From: an uncultured Tenacibaculum sp.
Lineage (GTDB): Bacteria > Bacteroidota > Bacteroidia > Flavobacteriales > Flavobacteriaceae
Direction: 5' to 3'
Assembly: GCA_947497895.1 (NCBI GenBank)
Contig: CANMIL010000001.1
Location: 248,001-312,000, forward strand
DNA length: 64,000 nucleotides
Below are positions 27,868 to 36,437 of this stretch, piece by piece (position 1 is the first letter of the stretch; each line of letters starts with the position of its first letter). The notes below the pieces were generated by a model. That model saw nothing but the letters and a program-made list of their open reading frames with translations. It ran no database searches and had not been told where the DNA came from. Position numbers and translations under genes: made by a program.

Positions 27868-28344
27868 CTACTTTTTAAAAAAAGTATAAAGCTTATTTAA
27901 TATCCACGCTGGTCCGATAAGTAAAAACTGAATATCTTTAAACAAAGAAGGCTTTTTTCCTTCATGTTTATGACCAATAAATTGAAATATCCAGGCAATC
28001 ACGAAAATAATTAGTGATAAAATCCAGAAAGGAATGTTTATATACGAAGCCATTACATGGTTTAGATACAAAGTCACCATTGAAAAGGCATACATTCCAA
28101 CAAATATTGGCAATGATAATGTACTGTAAAAGACCAGTGATACGAATATTAATAGAGTTCCAAAATGCATGTAAGGAACAATGGACGAAGGGAATATACT
28201 TGAAAGATCGCCTACAGGAATTGAAGAAAACAACCCTATAGTACTTATAAATATAAGTGGTACACAAATATAATGAATCGTTTTATTAAAAGGTGTTTGA
28301 TGACTAACTTCGTATTCATCGAACCATTGTTCTACTGATTTCAT
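27868..28344 (-). CDS. DUF962 / Mpo1-like membrane protein
   Basis: A 158-residue protein with about four membrane segments. The N-terminal WFDEYEVSHQTPFNKTIHYICVP-type segment, beginning MKSVEQWFDEYEVSHQ, and the C-terminal FIGHKHEGKKPSLF are the hallmarks of the DUF962/YGL010w family. Yeast Mpo1 is an iron-dependent dioxygenase that removes a carbon from 2-hydroxy fatty acids; conserved His residues here (HQ, HYI, HKHEG) are consistent with that. It is followed on the same strand by the dipeptidase-like gene after 61 bases and preceded by the TetR gene after 10 bases, so TetR-Mpo1-like may be one transcript. Confidence 0.8.
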   Translation of the reverse strand: MKSVEQWFDEYEVSHQTPFNKTIHYICVPLIFISTIGLFSSIPVGDLSSIFPSSIVPYMHFGTLLIFVSLVFYSTLSLPIFVGMYAFSMVTLYLNHVMASYINIPFWILSLIIFVIAWIFQFIGHKHEGKKPSLFKDIQFLLIGPAWILNKLYTFFKK

Positions 28345-28354
28345 TTCTTTTATT

Positions 28355-28990
28355 TTAGTTATTTAATACTCCGTTGTTATATGCATTTATCTCTTCATAT
28401 TCTTTTTTTCCAAGTGGGGTTAAATAAGGGTAAATCAAATTCCAGATGATTTCTGTTGAAATAGTAGTGGTTTTATTGTTCAGATGATTTTGAAGCAGTT
28501 CATCTTGGGAAGACCAGTAAATATTAATGAACCAAATTACATGGACCAAATTATTGTAGTTTGTGTATTTATTCTCAGGAATTACACGTTTAGATTCAAT
28601 AAGAGCATCAATTAATTTTCTTCCATTTTCAAATCTTATTAAACTTAATTGTTTAAACAGCTCCCCTATCGCAGGATATTTCCTGGTAATGAATACATTA
28701 TCAATAAAAATGAAATTATAATCGATCTGTAGCTTCCTGAAATTTGAAAGAATCTGTTTTAATTCCATTAATGAAGCTGGTTGCGTACCAAAACCTAAGT
28801 AATCTTTGGATTCAGTCACCATACGCTCAAAAATAGCTGTAAGTAAATCTAATTTCGTTTTATAATGATAGGTTAGATTTCCTGCACTAATATTGAGAGC
28901 ATTGGCTATTTTATTAGGAGAAACATTTGCAATTCCTTCGGAATTAAATAGCTCAATTGCTTTCAGTAATATTTTGGTTTTGAGTTTCAT
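28355..28990 (-). CDS. TetR-family transcription regulator
   Basis: A 211-residue protein with an N-terminal helix-turn-helix (LFNSEGIANVSPNKIANAL, then NISAGNLTYHYKTKLDLL) of the TetR type and a helical C-terminal ligand domain (LIRFENGRKLIDALIESKR). It probably represses its own operon including the Mpo1-like gene: the region just ahead of its start carries a perfect 14-bp palindrome and a second similar motif. The ligand is unknown; fatty-acid-related signals would fit the neighbour. Confidence 0.88.
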   Translation of the reverse strand: MKLKTKILLKAIELFNSEGIANVSPNKIANALNISAGNLTYHYKTKLDLLTAIFERMVTESKDYLGFGTQPASLMELKQILSNFRKLQIDYNFIFIDNVFITRKYPAIGELFKQLSLIRFENGRKLIDALIESKRVIPENKYTNYNNLVHVIWFINIYWSSQDELLQNHLNNKTTTISTEIIWNLIYPYLTPLGKKEYEEINAYNNGVLNN

Positions 28991-28998
28991 TTTAAAAT

Positions 28999-29012
28999 AT
29001 ACTAATTAGTAT
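28999..29012. promoter_or_regulatory. Perfect 14-bp palindrome, probable TetR operator
   Basis: ATACTAATTAGTAT is its own reverse complement and lies eight bases ahead of the TetR start codon at 28990. Two related half-sites (GTACTAATTATTAG at 29018 and ATACTAATTTTA at about 29038) follow. Autoregulation is the simplest reading. Confidence 0.6.
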
Positions 29013-29093
29013 AGTAGTACTAATTATTAGGATAAATATACTAATTTTAAATTAAAAACCAAATTATCAAGTAATTACAATATATTCACAAAG

Positions 29094-29133
29094 AAAAATC
29101 ACCCTAAAACACAATGATTTTAAGGTGATTTTT
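29094..29133 (-). terminator. Terminator after the pepE-type gene
   Basis: AAAAATCACC pairs with GGTGATTTTT across a 20-base loop. It carries both an A tract and a T tract, 30 bases from the minus-strand pepE stop. Confidence 0.65.
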
Positions 29134-29163
29134 ATAAGTTATATTTTAAAGTATCTATTCTTG

Positions 29164-29868
29164 CTAATAGATACTCACTTCAGTATTAGATTCTAATTCT
29201 ACTGGTTCAGTTGAAGTTTTAAATAGTCTTGCTGTTAACTCACCTTTCAATACAATAGACTCACCAGAAACTTCTAACCAACTTCCTTCACGCAAGCCTA
29301 AAACAGCAGTTTCATTAAATACGTGGTACTCTTTTATTCTAGTTTCACGGGTTTCCCCCATATGCGTTGAACTCGGATCAGGATCTAAATAATGTGCATT
29401 GATATTAAAAGGAATCATTCCCAAAGTATCGAAACTTGGTGGATATACAATTGGCATATCATTAGTATTCATCATGGTAACTCCACAGATATTACTTCCG
29501 GCACTCGTTCCTAAATAAGGAGTTCCACTCTGTAAAACTTCTTTTAATACCTCCACGATATCGTGCTTGTATAATTGATTTACCAATTCAAAGGTGTTCC
29601 CACCTCCTGTAAAAATTCCTTGTGCTTGTTTAACTGCATCTTTTGCAGAATCGAACTCGTGAATTCCTCGAACTGCAATACCTATTTTACCAAAAGCCTC
29701 TTTTGCTTTTTTAGTATAGTCATCGTAGCTAATACCTCCTGGCCTCGCAAATGGGATGAACAATATTTCACTAATTCCCTTAAAATGTTGTTCTAGTGTT
29801 GGTAATATATATTCTAAATATCCACTTCCATGAACCGTAGAAGTACTTGCGACAATTAGTTTTTTCAT
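29164..29868 (-). CDS. pepE: Dipeptidase E (peptidase S51)
   Basis: A 234-residue cytosolic hydrolase. The nucleophile elbow TSAGS is at residues 121-125 (Ser122), preceded by IFTGGGNTF, the strand-turn of the S51 fold; the NAHYLDPD segment carries the catalytic His. Length and motifs match alpha-aspartyl dipeptidase PepE, which cleaves Asp-X dipeptides, releasing aspartate. There is no signal peptide. The stop is followed by a strong hairpin. The gene is monocistronic and points toward the TetR operon. Cyanophycinase-like relatives are longer and less likely. Confidence 0.85.
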   Translation of the reverse strand: MKKLIVASTSTVHGSGYLEYILPTLEQHFKGISEILFIPFARPGGISYDDYTKKAKEAFGKIGIAVRGIHEFDSAKDAVKQAQGIFTGGGNTFELVNQLYKHDIVEVLKEVLQSGTPYLGTSAGSNICGVTMMNTNDMPIVYPPSFDTLGMIPFNINAHYLDPDPSSTHMGETRETRIKEYHVFNETAVLGLREGSWLEVSGESIVLKGELTARLFKTSTEPVELESNTEVSIY

Positions 29869-30116
29869 CTGTTTAGATTTTGTAATTCCAATATTTGAGG
29901 AAATTGTCTTTTTAATTTAAAAATTTCATCCCCAAAGCTAAATATGAATCAAAACTAGGTATTCTATAAAAACTCACCAATAAATTCAACTAAAATTTGA
30001 AAAATGTAACCCATAATATGCTGATTTAACAAAAGTTTACAAAGCCGTTAAAACATATTTAAGAAAGGTTGGTCATTACTTTGTTCAATAAATAAACCTT
30101 TCTAAATCATTTGACT

Positions 30117-30917
30117 ATGCATAAAAAAGTACTTTTCCTATTTTTCCTCTCCTCCCATTTAATCTATTCTCAAAAGAATGCTAAAATTTTGAAGGGAGTT
30201 ATTACTGACGAAAAAGGGCTCGTAATTAATGCCCATATTATTAATAAAACAACAAGGCAAGGTACATTTAGCAACGAAAACGGTTCATTTTCTCTTAATG
30301 TTTCTTTAGGTGATGAACTCCAAATTACGTCTGTTCAACACGAGACTAAAACAATAACCATTGCCAAAGTCATTCTTAAAAAACAAAAATTAGAGATTAC
30401 TTTAAACACAAAAACAAATATGTTGGATGAAGTGATTGTAAAAAAACATCAATTATCAGGTGATTTAGTCTCTGATACTAAACAAACTCCTATAAATTAT
30501 AAGGAAGAAAGAGTTGAAAAGTTAGTAACCGGTATTAAAGGTATGATGTCCGAAATATCTAGAATGCCCGTTGGGGCTGATGAAGTTCGTTATTCTGCGG
30601 CTCCTATAGTTGGTTTACCCAATCAATTTCAAGGAGCTGGTATTGCACCATCAATTGGAGGGAAAAAACTAGAAAAAGAAAGAAAACGAAAAAAACGATT
30701 GCAACAAAAACAAGAGTTCCCTGACGAGCTATTACAAGAATTAGGAATGCATTTTTTTGTGAATGAATTAAATATTCCAAAAGACAAATACTATCATTTT
30801 ATTTCCTTCTGTGAATCGAAAAATGTTGAACATTTATTTCGTTCAAAACAAATATTCAAATTAATTGAACTTTTGGAAAAAGAAAGTACCCTTTATTTAC
30901 AGGAAATGAAAAATTAA
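30117..30917 (+). CDS. CarboxypepD_reg-like secreted protein, paralog 1
   Basis: A 266-residue exported protein. The ATG at 30117 is preferred over the TTG at 30111 because it starts the signal peptide (MHKKVLFLFFLSSHLIYSQ). Residues about 25-95 are a CarboxypepD_reg-like beta domain (ILKGVITDEKGLVINAHI, then GTFSNENGSFSLNV). A linker with SGDLVSDTKQTPINYK follows, then a basic stretch, and a C-terminal module (FVNELNIPKDKYYHFI, then ELLEKESTLY). The same C-module is in the proteins at 31012 and 31797. First of four such genes leading to the M1 peptidase; this layout is common in Flavobacteriaceae. Function unknown; surface or periplasmic structural role inferred. Confidence 0.75.
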   Translation: MHKKVLFLFFLSSHLIYSQKNAKILKGVITDEKGLVINAHIINKTTRQGTFSNENGSFSLNVSLGDELQITSVQHETKTITIAKVILKKQKLEITLNTKTNMLDEVIVKKHQLSGDLVSDTKQTPINYKEERVEKLVTGIKGMMSEISRMPVGADEVRYSAAPIVGLPNQFQGAGIAPSIGGKKLEKERKRKKRLQQKQEFPDELLQELGMHFFVNELNIPKDKYYHFISFCESKNVEHLFRSKQIFKLIELLEKESTLYLQEMKN

Positions 30918-31011
30918 CAACGTTTCAAGTTTTCAATTTTAACAAACATTAACCAAGGCTTAACTAAAATTAATATTTACAAAAGGTATATTTGATAAAA
31001 TTCAAAAGTCT

Positions 31012-31569
31012 ATGCTAAAAACACTACCATTTTTTGTTCTATTTTTATTCGGAGCCAATACTATTTTCGCTCAAAAAACACTTCAAACTCCTTTGAATTA
31101 TAAGGCTGAAACCTTTAATGATGATTTAAAAGGGCAAGTAGATAAATTTCATAGAAATATTTTCTTTTTCCCTAATAAATCACAAGATGAATTGCATTTG
31201 GTTAAGCCTAGTGCTGTTCTGCCTAATACAACAGGATTAGACAACAACTCTTTGCCTTGTCCTCCTGATGCTCTTTTTGAAACAACTAATGAAAATAGTG
31301 TAGGTTTGGTTCTATGGGAAACATCTGACAACAATATAAACGTTGTAAATTCTGATCCTCAAAGCTCTGTTTTCGCTGATAACTTATTAAAGAAATTTGG
31401 AAATCACTTTTTCTTCCAAGAATTAAATATTCCAAAAGACAAGTATTACCACTTTATTACTTTTTGCTCGCACAGTAATGTTGCCGAGTTATATGATGCA
31501 GATAGAGTGCTCGAATTATTAGAACTTCTAAAAAAAGAAAGTGAATTATATCATAAGTCGATTAAATAA
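31012..31569 (+). CDS. Secreted protein with only the C-terminal module, paralog 2
   Basis: A 185-residue exported protein: signal peptide (MLKTLPFFVLFLFGANTIFA), then about 100 residues without a recognised domain, then the C-terminal module FFQELNIPKDKYYHFITF, later LELLELLKKESELY. The module is nearly the same as in the protein at 30117, including ELNIPKDKYYHFI, but the CarboxypepD_reg-like domain is missing. The early LQTPLNYKAE resembles the TPxNYK linker of its neighbours, so this looks like a shortened relative with the beta domain lost. Separated by 94 bases from the previous gene. Confidence 0.7.
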   Translation: MLKTLPFFVLFLFGANTIFAQKTLQTPLNYKAETFNDDLKGQVDKFHRNIFFFPNKSQDELHLVKPSAVLPNTTGLDNNSLPCPPDALFETTNENSVGLVLWETSDNNINVVNSDPQSSVFADNLLKKFGNHFFFQELNIPKDKYYHFITFCSHSNVAELYDADRVLELLELLKKESELYHKSIK

Positions 31570-31796
31570 ATTATTAACCATTACTATTTGATTTTAATTT
31601 GATTACGAAATTTCGAACGGTCAAAGCTTCCGTTACATTATCTTTTCGTTCGAAGTTTCTTTAATTGTGCCATATAGGCACTATAAAAATGTTTTTCATA
31701 AGGAAGTATTTCGTATCTTGAAACTTTAAAAATTAACAATTAAAATAACTATTGATTTTTATTCAATACCCCATTTTTCCTTTAAAAAACACTCGA

Positions 31797-32600
31797 ATGA
31801 AAAACTTACTTACCTACATAGTATTATTCTATTCACTACTCGGATTTTCTCAGATTAACCAAAAATTAATCAAGGGAAAAGTATTAAACCGTCTTGGAGC
31901 ATTATCTGATGTGCACATTGTAAATACAACCAGTAATAAGGCTACGTTTTCAAATGATGAAGGTAATTTTGAAATACCTGCAAAGCCAAATGACCTATTG
32001 CGATTTTCGTACGTTGGTTATGAAACGAAGTTTGTCATTGTCGAAAAAAAGAATCTTCGTCTTCAAAGAAATGTATTCGTTATTGAAAAAACGACCTATA
32101 CCCTTGATGAAATAAAACTGAGAAGGCACAACTTAATCGGAACCATAAGTACTGACCTTAAAGAAACTCCAGTAAATTATAAAGATAAAGCCTTGTTAGA
32201 AACTATGGATTTATCAGAGATTGATTTAAGAGTTTTAAATACCGATGACTATGTTGATAGAACAGTACGCCCTGAAGTAGTGAAATCCGATCCAACAACC
32301 TTATTTGAAGGAGTTGGTCCAACATTTAACATGCCTTTTGGAAACTCTAAAAAACTGTGGAATCTTAGAAAAGAACTTGCCTTTAAAAAAGGAATGCCAG
32401 CGAAACTTATGAAGGAGTTGGGGGCTAAGTTTTTCTTTCTTGAATTAGGTATCCCACCAGAAAAATATTACCACTTTCTAGAATACTGCAATCCATTAGG
32501 TATTGAAAAGCTTTACAGAAAAGGTAAAAAACTAGAGGTTATTAAAATATTACAAAGCGAAAGTAAATCATACATCGAAGTTATTAATGAACATAAATAA
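31797..32600 (+). CDS. CarboxypepD_reg-like secreted protein, paralog 3
   Basis: A 267-residue exported protein from the ATG at 31797; the in-frame TTG at 31752 would add 15 residues ahead of the signal peptide (MKNLLTYIVLFYSLLGFSQ). The CarboxypepD_reg-like domain is at about 20-100 (KLIKGKVLNRLGALSDVHI, then FSNDEGNFEIPAKP, then FSYVGYETKFV), followed by the linker IGTISTDLKETPVNYK and the C-module FFLELGIPPEKYYHFLEY. Its last codons overlap the next gene by 14 bases, so the pair is translationally coupled. Function unknown. Confidence 0.75.
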   Translation: MKNLLTYIVLFYSLLGFSQINQKLIKGKVLNRLGALSDVHIVNTTSNKATFSNDEGNFEIPAKPNDLLRFSYVGYETKFVIVEKKNLRLQRNVFVIEKTTYTLDEIKLRRHNLIGTISTDLKETPVNYKDKALLETMDLSEIDLRVLNTDDYVDRTVRPEVVKSDPTTLFEGVGPTFNMPFGNSKKLWNLRKELAFKKGMPAKLMKELGAKFFFLELGIPPEKYYHFLEYCNPLGIEKLYRKGKKLEVIKILQSESKSYIEVINEHK

Positions 32601-33423
32601 AAAAATACTTACTTCCCTCCTTTTATTATTGGTTATAGTAAAAATAAACTCTCAGGAAAAAAGATCATTCTTTTTTGCTGAGATTAGGGATAAGTTTGAT
32701 TTTTTACCCGATGTTCATATAATTAATAAAGAAACAAAAAGTGGTACTTTCACCAATATTAACGGTGAATTTAAAATAAAAGCAAAAGAGAATGATAGCT
32801 TATCCATCTCTTTTGTTGGCTATAAAAGCATCGTTTGGGTAGTGAAAAAAGAACATTTCGGAATTGCTAGAAATGTTATCTACTTAGAAAAAAAAGCCAT
32901 AGATCTTGACGAAGTTGAAATTAAAGAAACAGATCTTATTGGTAGCTTGTCTTCAGACACAAAACTAGTAAGACACGAGAAACATATTGATGCTGAAACC
33001 TTAAATCTTCCTAACGCTGGCTTACCCAAATTAACGGTTGCAGAACGAAGGCTATATACAGCAACTAACGGAATGCCCGCAGCAGTAGCTTTTACTGGAT
33101 TAGGTTTTATTATGTCTCCTGATTACATGCTCAATTTGATTTCTGGAAGAATAAAAAAACTTAGAAAGCTTAAAGATATTGAGGATTTAGAAACACGTGT
33201 TAAAGGACTCAAACATCAATATACCGATTATATTACTAGCGATTTAAAAATAAAAGAAGATCACGTGTATCAATTCATTTATTTTCTTACGGAGGATAGT
33301 AATTTTAATTCCGAATTTCAAAAAGGAGAATTCGCTGTTATTGAGTTTATTAAATCAAAATCATCTGAATTTAAAAAATTAAAACCCGAAGTTTATAATA
33401 AAAATGCTACTTTAGGGGGCTAA
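32587..33423 (+). CDS. CarboxypepD_reg-like secreted protein, paralog 4
   Basis: A 278-residue exported protein with a signal peptide (ILTSLLLLLVIVKINSQ), a CarboxypepD_reg-like domain (FDFLPDVHIINKETKSGTF, then FVGYKSIVWVV), and the linker IGSLSSDTKLVRH. The C-terminal part is more diverged, with a hydrophobic-Gly stretch (FTGLGFIMSPDYML) and a weak trace of the YxFIYF motif of the other paralogs. The start is within the end of the preceding gene. The next gene, 120 bases on, encodes the DUF6702 protein. In Flavobacteriaceae this set commonly precedes the M1 peptidase gene. Confidence 0.72.
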   Translation: MNINKKILTSLLLLLVIVKINSQEKRSFFFAEIRDKFDFLPDVHIINKETKSGTFTNINGEFKIKAKENDSLSISFVGYKSIVWVVKKEHFGIARNVIYLEKKAIDLDEVEIKETDLIGSLSSDTKLVRHEKHIDAETLNLPNAGLPKLTVAERRLYTATNGMPAAVAFTGLGFIMSPDYMLNLISGRIKKLRKLKDIEDLETRVKGLKHQYTDYITSDLKIKEDHVYQFIYFLTEDSNFNSEFQKGEFAVIEFIKSKSSEFKKLKPEVYNKNATLGG

Positions 33424-33543
33424 TTGCAACTAAATTGCATAAAGGGGGCTTTAAAAATATATCTGTTTCATTGAATAATACATTCTCAATATGTTAAAGA
33501 TTGTGCTCACTTCGTCAATCCAGTGCATTATAAAAACTAAACA

Positions 33544-34038
33544 GTGAAAAAAGTAATAATTATACTCATATCCTTTATATGTTTATCATATACTTCATTC
33601 CATAAATATTATATAGCTCTTACCGAAATAGAGCATAACGAAAAGAATAAAAGCGTTGAAATGATTATGAATGTTTTTATAGATGATATTGAACTTGCTG
33701 TTAACAAAGACTATAATACCAATTTAAATCTTACGACTAAATTTGAGGCAGAAAATGCTGATGAGTTATTTTACGATTACTTAAATAAGCACCTCAAAAT
33801 TAAAATTAACGACCATTTAAAATCATTCAATTTTATAGGAAAAGAATATGACGGTGAAATCTTGTATTTTTATCTTGAAGTAGAAAATATTGACAAGGTA
33901 GAATCTATACATGTTACCAACGATGTGTTAGTTAAATATTTCCCCGATCAACAAAATTTAATTAAAGCAACTATAAAAAAAGAACGAAAAAGTCTCTTTT
34001 TAACCAAAACAAATGATAAAGGTTTGTTAAAATTTTAA
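33544..34038 (+). CDS. DUF6702-family protein
   Basis: A 164-residue protein that starts at a GTG, with a short hydrophobic N-terminus (VIIILISFICLSYTSFHK) that looks like a signal peptide. It then follows the DUF6702 pattern: HKYYIALTEIEHNEK, VFIDDIELAVNKDY, and IHVTNDVLVKYFPDQQN. The family sits immediately upstream of M1-type peptidases in many Flavobacteriia, as here, with only 70 bases between them. Function unknown; a partner or accessory role to the peptidase is an inference from context. Confidence 0.75.
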   Translation: MKKVIIILISFICLSYTSFHKYYIALTEIEHNEKNKSVEMIMNVFIDDIELAVNKDYNTNLNLTTKFEAENADELFYDYLNKHLKIKINDHLKSFNFIGKEYDGEILYFYLEVENIDKVESIHVTNDVLVKYFPDQQNLIKATIKKERKSLFLTKTNDKGLLKF

Positions 34039-34108
34039 TAAAATCTTAATCTTACTAATTATTAATATTAATTTTCAACTCAATTAAATCAAATTTTTAA
34101 ACGCAGAA

Positions 34109-36337
34109 ATGAGAAAAAACGTATCGCTTCTATTTTCGGTCTTTTTAGCTTCAGCTTCCTTGTTTGCTCAGGAGGTAGAAAAAAAAGAACCGCAGAAAGG
34201 TCATACTGACCAAAATAAGTTTCGTCAGTTAAAAGACGTTTTAGCAACTCCAAATGATCAACGTACAGCTTCAGGAGCTCCTGGACATGCATATACTCAA
34301 CAAAAAGTAGATTATGTGATGGATCTACGTGTTGACGAGGCTACCAATAAATTATATGGTGATGAATCTATTACCTATCACAATAATTCTAAAGATCATT
34401 TAGAATATTTATGGGTTCAGCTTGATCAAAACATGCGTGCACCTGATTCACAAAGTCCTTTAGCAGACTCTAAAGGAGTGAGAGCTTTTTCTACTCCAGA
34501 TGATTTTGTAAAAGATAATATGTCTAAGCCAAAACCATATGGTTATAATATAGAAGCTGTAAAATATGCTGATGGAAGAGATTTACCTCATACCATCAAT
34601 CGTACCATGATGCGTATTAATCTACCAAAGCCTTTGGCACCTGGTGATGTTTTTAAATTCAGAATTAAATGGAATTTCTTAATTCCTGATTATGTAAATG
34701 ATGGTGGTCGTTCTGGTTTCGAATCATTCCCTGACGGAAACAAAAACTACACTGTAGCACAGTTTTTCCCACGTTTAGCAGTTTATAACAACGTTGAAGG
34801 ATGGCAAAACATGCAATTCTGGGGACGTAGTGAATGGGCTTTAGAATTCGGTGACTACGACGTAAAACTTACGGTTCCTGCAGATCATATTGTAGACGCA
34901 ACGGGAGAATTACAAAATGAGAAAGAAGTCTTAACTAAAGAACAACGTAAGCGTTGGGAAAAGGCTAGAAAATCATATAAAAACCCTGTTTTTATTGTAA
35001 CGCAAGAAGAAGCTGAGAAAAACGAAAAAAACAGGACTACTAAAACCAAAACATGGCACTTTAAAGCGAACAGAGTTCGTGATTTCGCTTTTGCTTCATC
35101 TAGAAAGTATATCTGGGATGCTATGGCTGTAAATATTAATGGAAGATCAGTAATGGCTGTTTCTTTATATCCAAAAGAAGGAAATCCATTATGGGAAGAG
35201 CATTCTACAAGAGTTGTAGCGAATACTTTAGAAGAGTATTCTAAAATGACTTTTGATTATCCTTATTCTAAAGCGATTTCTGTTCATGCTAAAAGACAAG
35301 GAATGGAGTATCCTATGATTTGTTTTAACTATGGTAGACCAAATCCTGATGGAACGTATTCTGACCGTGTTAAAAACGGAATGATTGGAGTTATTACCCA
35401 TGAGGTAGGACACAACTTCTTCCCTATGATTGTAAATTCAGATGAACGTCAATGGACTTGGATGGATGAAGGACTAAACTCCTTCGTTGAAATTTTAGCT
35501 GAATTAGATTATGATCCTAACTTCAACACGAATAACTTGCCTAAAGATATCGTTCGTTATATGAGTATGGATCAAAATAACTTGTCTCCGATCATGTCTC
35601 AAGGAGATTACGTTCATAACTTCGGTCCAAACGCATATACAAAACCTGCGGCAGGATTATATATGTTGCGTCAAACAATCATGGGACCTGAATTATTCGA
35701 CTACGCATTTAGAACATACTCTAAGCGTTGGATGTTTAAACACCCTACTCCTGCTGATTTCTTCAGAACTATGGAAGATGCTTCAGGAATGGATTTAGAT
35801 TGGTTCTGGAGAGGATGGTTCTATACAACTGACTATACTGACATCGGTATTAAAGAAGTTAAGCCATTGTATTTAACAGATAAGCCAAACGAAAAAACGA
35901 AAAAACTTAAAGAGCAATATCCTGCATATTTCAATAACTTAGGTAAATTAATATACTTAACTACTGAAAAAGCAGATGCTAATTCTAAAGACTTAGATGA
36001 ATTCGTTAATAATTTACCAGCAGACAAAAAAGCTAGTTTAAAGAACGTTCCTAAGTATATGTATCAGGTAGAGTTTGAAAAGCCAGGAGGTTTAGTAATG
36101 CCTATCATCGTTGAAATGACCTATGCTGATGGTTCTAAGAAACGTGAAACATTCCCTGCTCAAATTTGGAGAAAAGATGAGAATAACGTAATGAGAGTAT
36201 TCTCTTCTGATAAAGAAATTAAAAGCTTTGTTGTGGATCCAGATTTAGAAACTGCAGATATTGATACTTCAAACAATAGTTGGCCTAAAGAAGAAGCTAA
36301 CAAGTTTAATAAGTTCAAAAACAAGATAAAACATTAA
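34109..36337 (+). CDS. M1-family zinc metallopeptidase, secreted
   Basis: A 742-residue exported peptidase. It has a signal peptide (MRKNVSLLFSVFLASASLFAQ), a beta-rich N-terminal domain, and the gluzincin zinc site HEVGHNFF with a following WMDEGLNSF (about residues 430-455), so His, His and Glu ligands and the catalytic Glu are all present. The C-terminal part ends in a beta-rich domain. It differs from aminopeptidase N in lacking a clear GAMEN motif. It is the terminal gene of the CarboxypepD_reg/DUF6702 block and is closed by a strong hairpin at 36357. Confidence 0.88.
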   Translation: MRKNVSLLFSVFLASASLFAQEVEKKEPQKGHTDQNKFRQLKDVLATPNDQRTASGAPGHAYTQQKVDYVMDLRVDEATNKLYGDESITYHNNSKDHLEYLWVQLDQNMRAPDSQSPLADSKGVRAFSTPDDFVKDNMSKPKPYGYNIEAVKYADGRDLPHTINRTMMRINLPKPLAPGDVFKFRIKWNFLIPDYVNDGGRSGFESFPDGNKNYTVAQFFPRLAVYNNVEGWQNMQFWGRSEWALEFGDYDVKLTVPADHIVDATGELQNEKEVLTKEQRKRWEKARKSYKNPVFIVTQEEAEKNEKNRTTKTKTWHFKANRVRDFAFASSRKYIWDAMAVNINGRSVMAVSLYPKEGNPLWEEHSTRVVANTLEEYSKMTFDYPYSKAISVHAKRQGMEYPMICFNYGRPNPDGTYSDRVKNGMIGVITHEVGHNFFPMIVNSDERQWTWMDEGLNSFVEILAELDYDPNFNTNNLPKDIVRYMSMDQNNLSPIMSQGDYVHNFGPNAYTKPAAGLYMLRQTIMGPELFDYAFRTYSKRWMFKHPTPADFFRTMEDASGMDLDWFWRGWFYTTDYTDIGIKEVKPLYLTDKPNEKTKKLKEQYPAYFNNLGKLIYLTTEKADANSKDLDEFVNNLPADKKASLKNVPKYMYQVEFEKPGGLVMPIIVEMTYADGSKKRETFPAQIWRKDENNVMRVFSSDKEIKSFVVDPDLETADIDTSNNSWPKEEANKFNKFKNKIKH

Positions 36338-36356
36338 GAATACATATTCATTGTTG

Positions 36357-36385
36357 AAAAAACGTGGCTAATGCCACGTTTTTTG
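36357..36385 (+). terminator. Strong rho-independent terminator after the M1 peptidase
   Basis: AAAAACGTGGC pairs with GCCACGTTTTT across a four-base loop and is followed by further T. It lies 19 bases after the stop. Confidence 0.85.
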
Positions 36386-36437
36386 TTTGTATAAATACCA
36401 CAAAAAATAGTACTTTCGACTTTCTAAACAGGATTGA

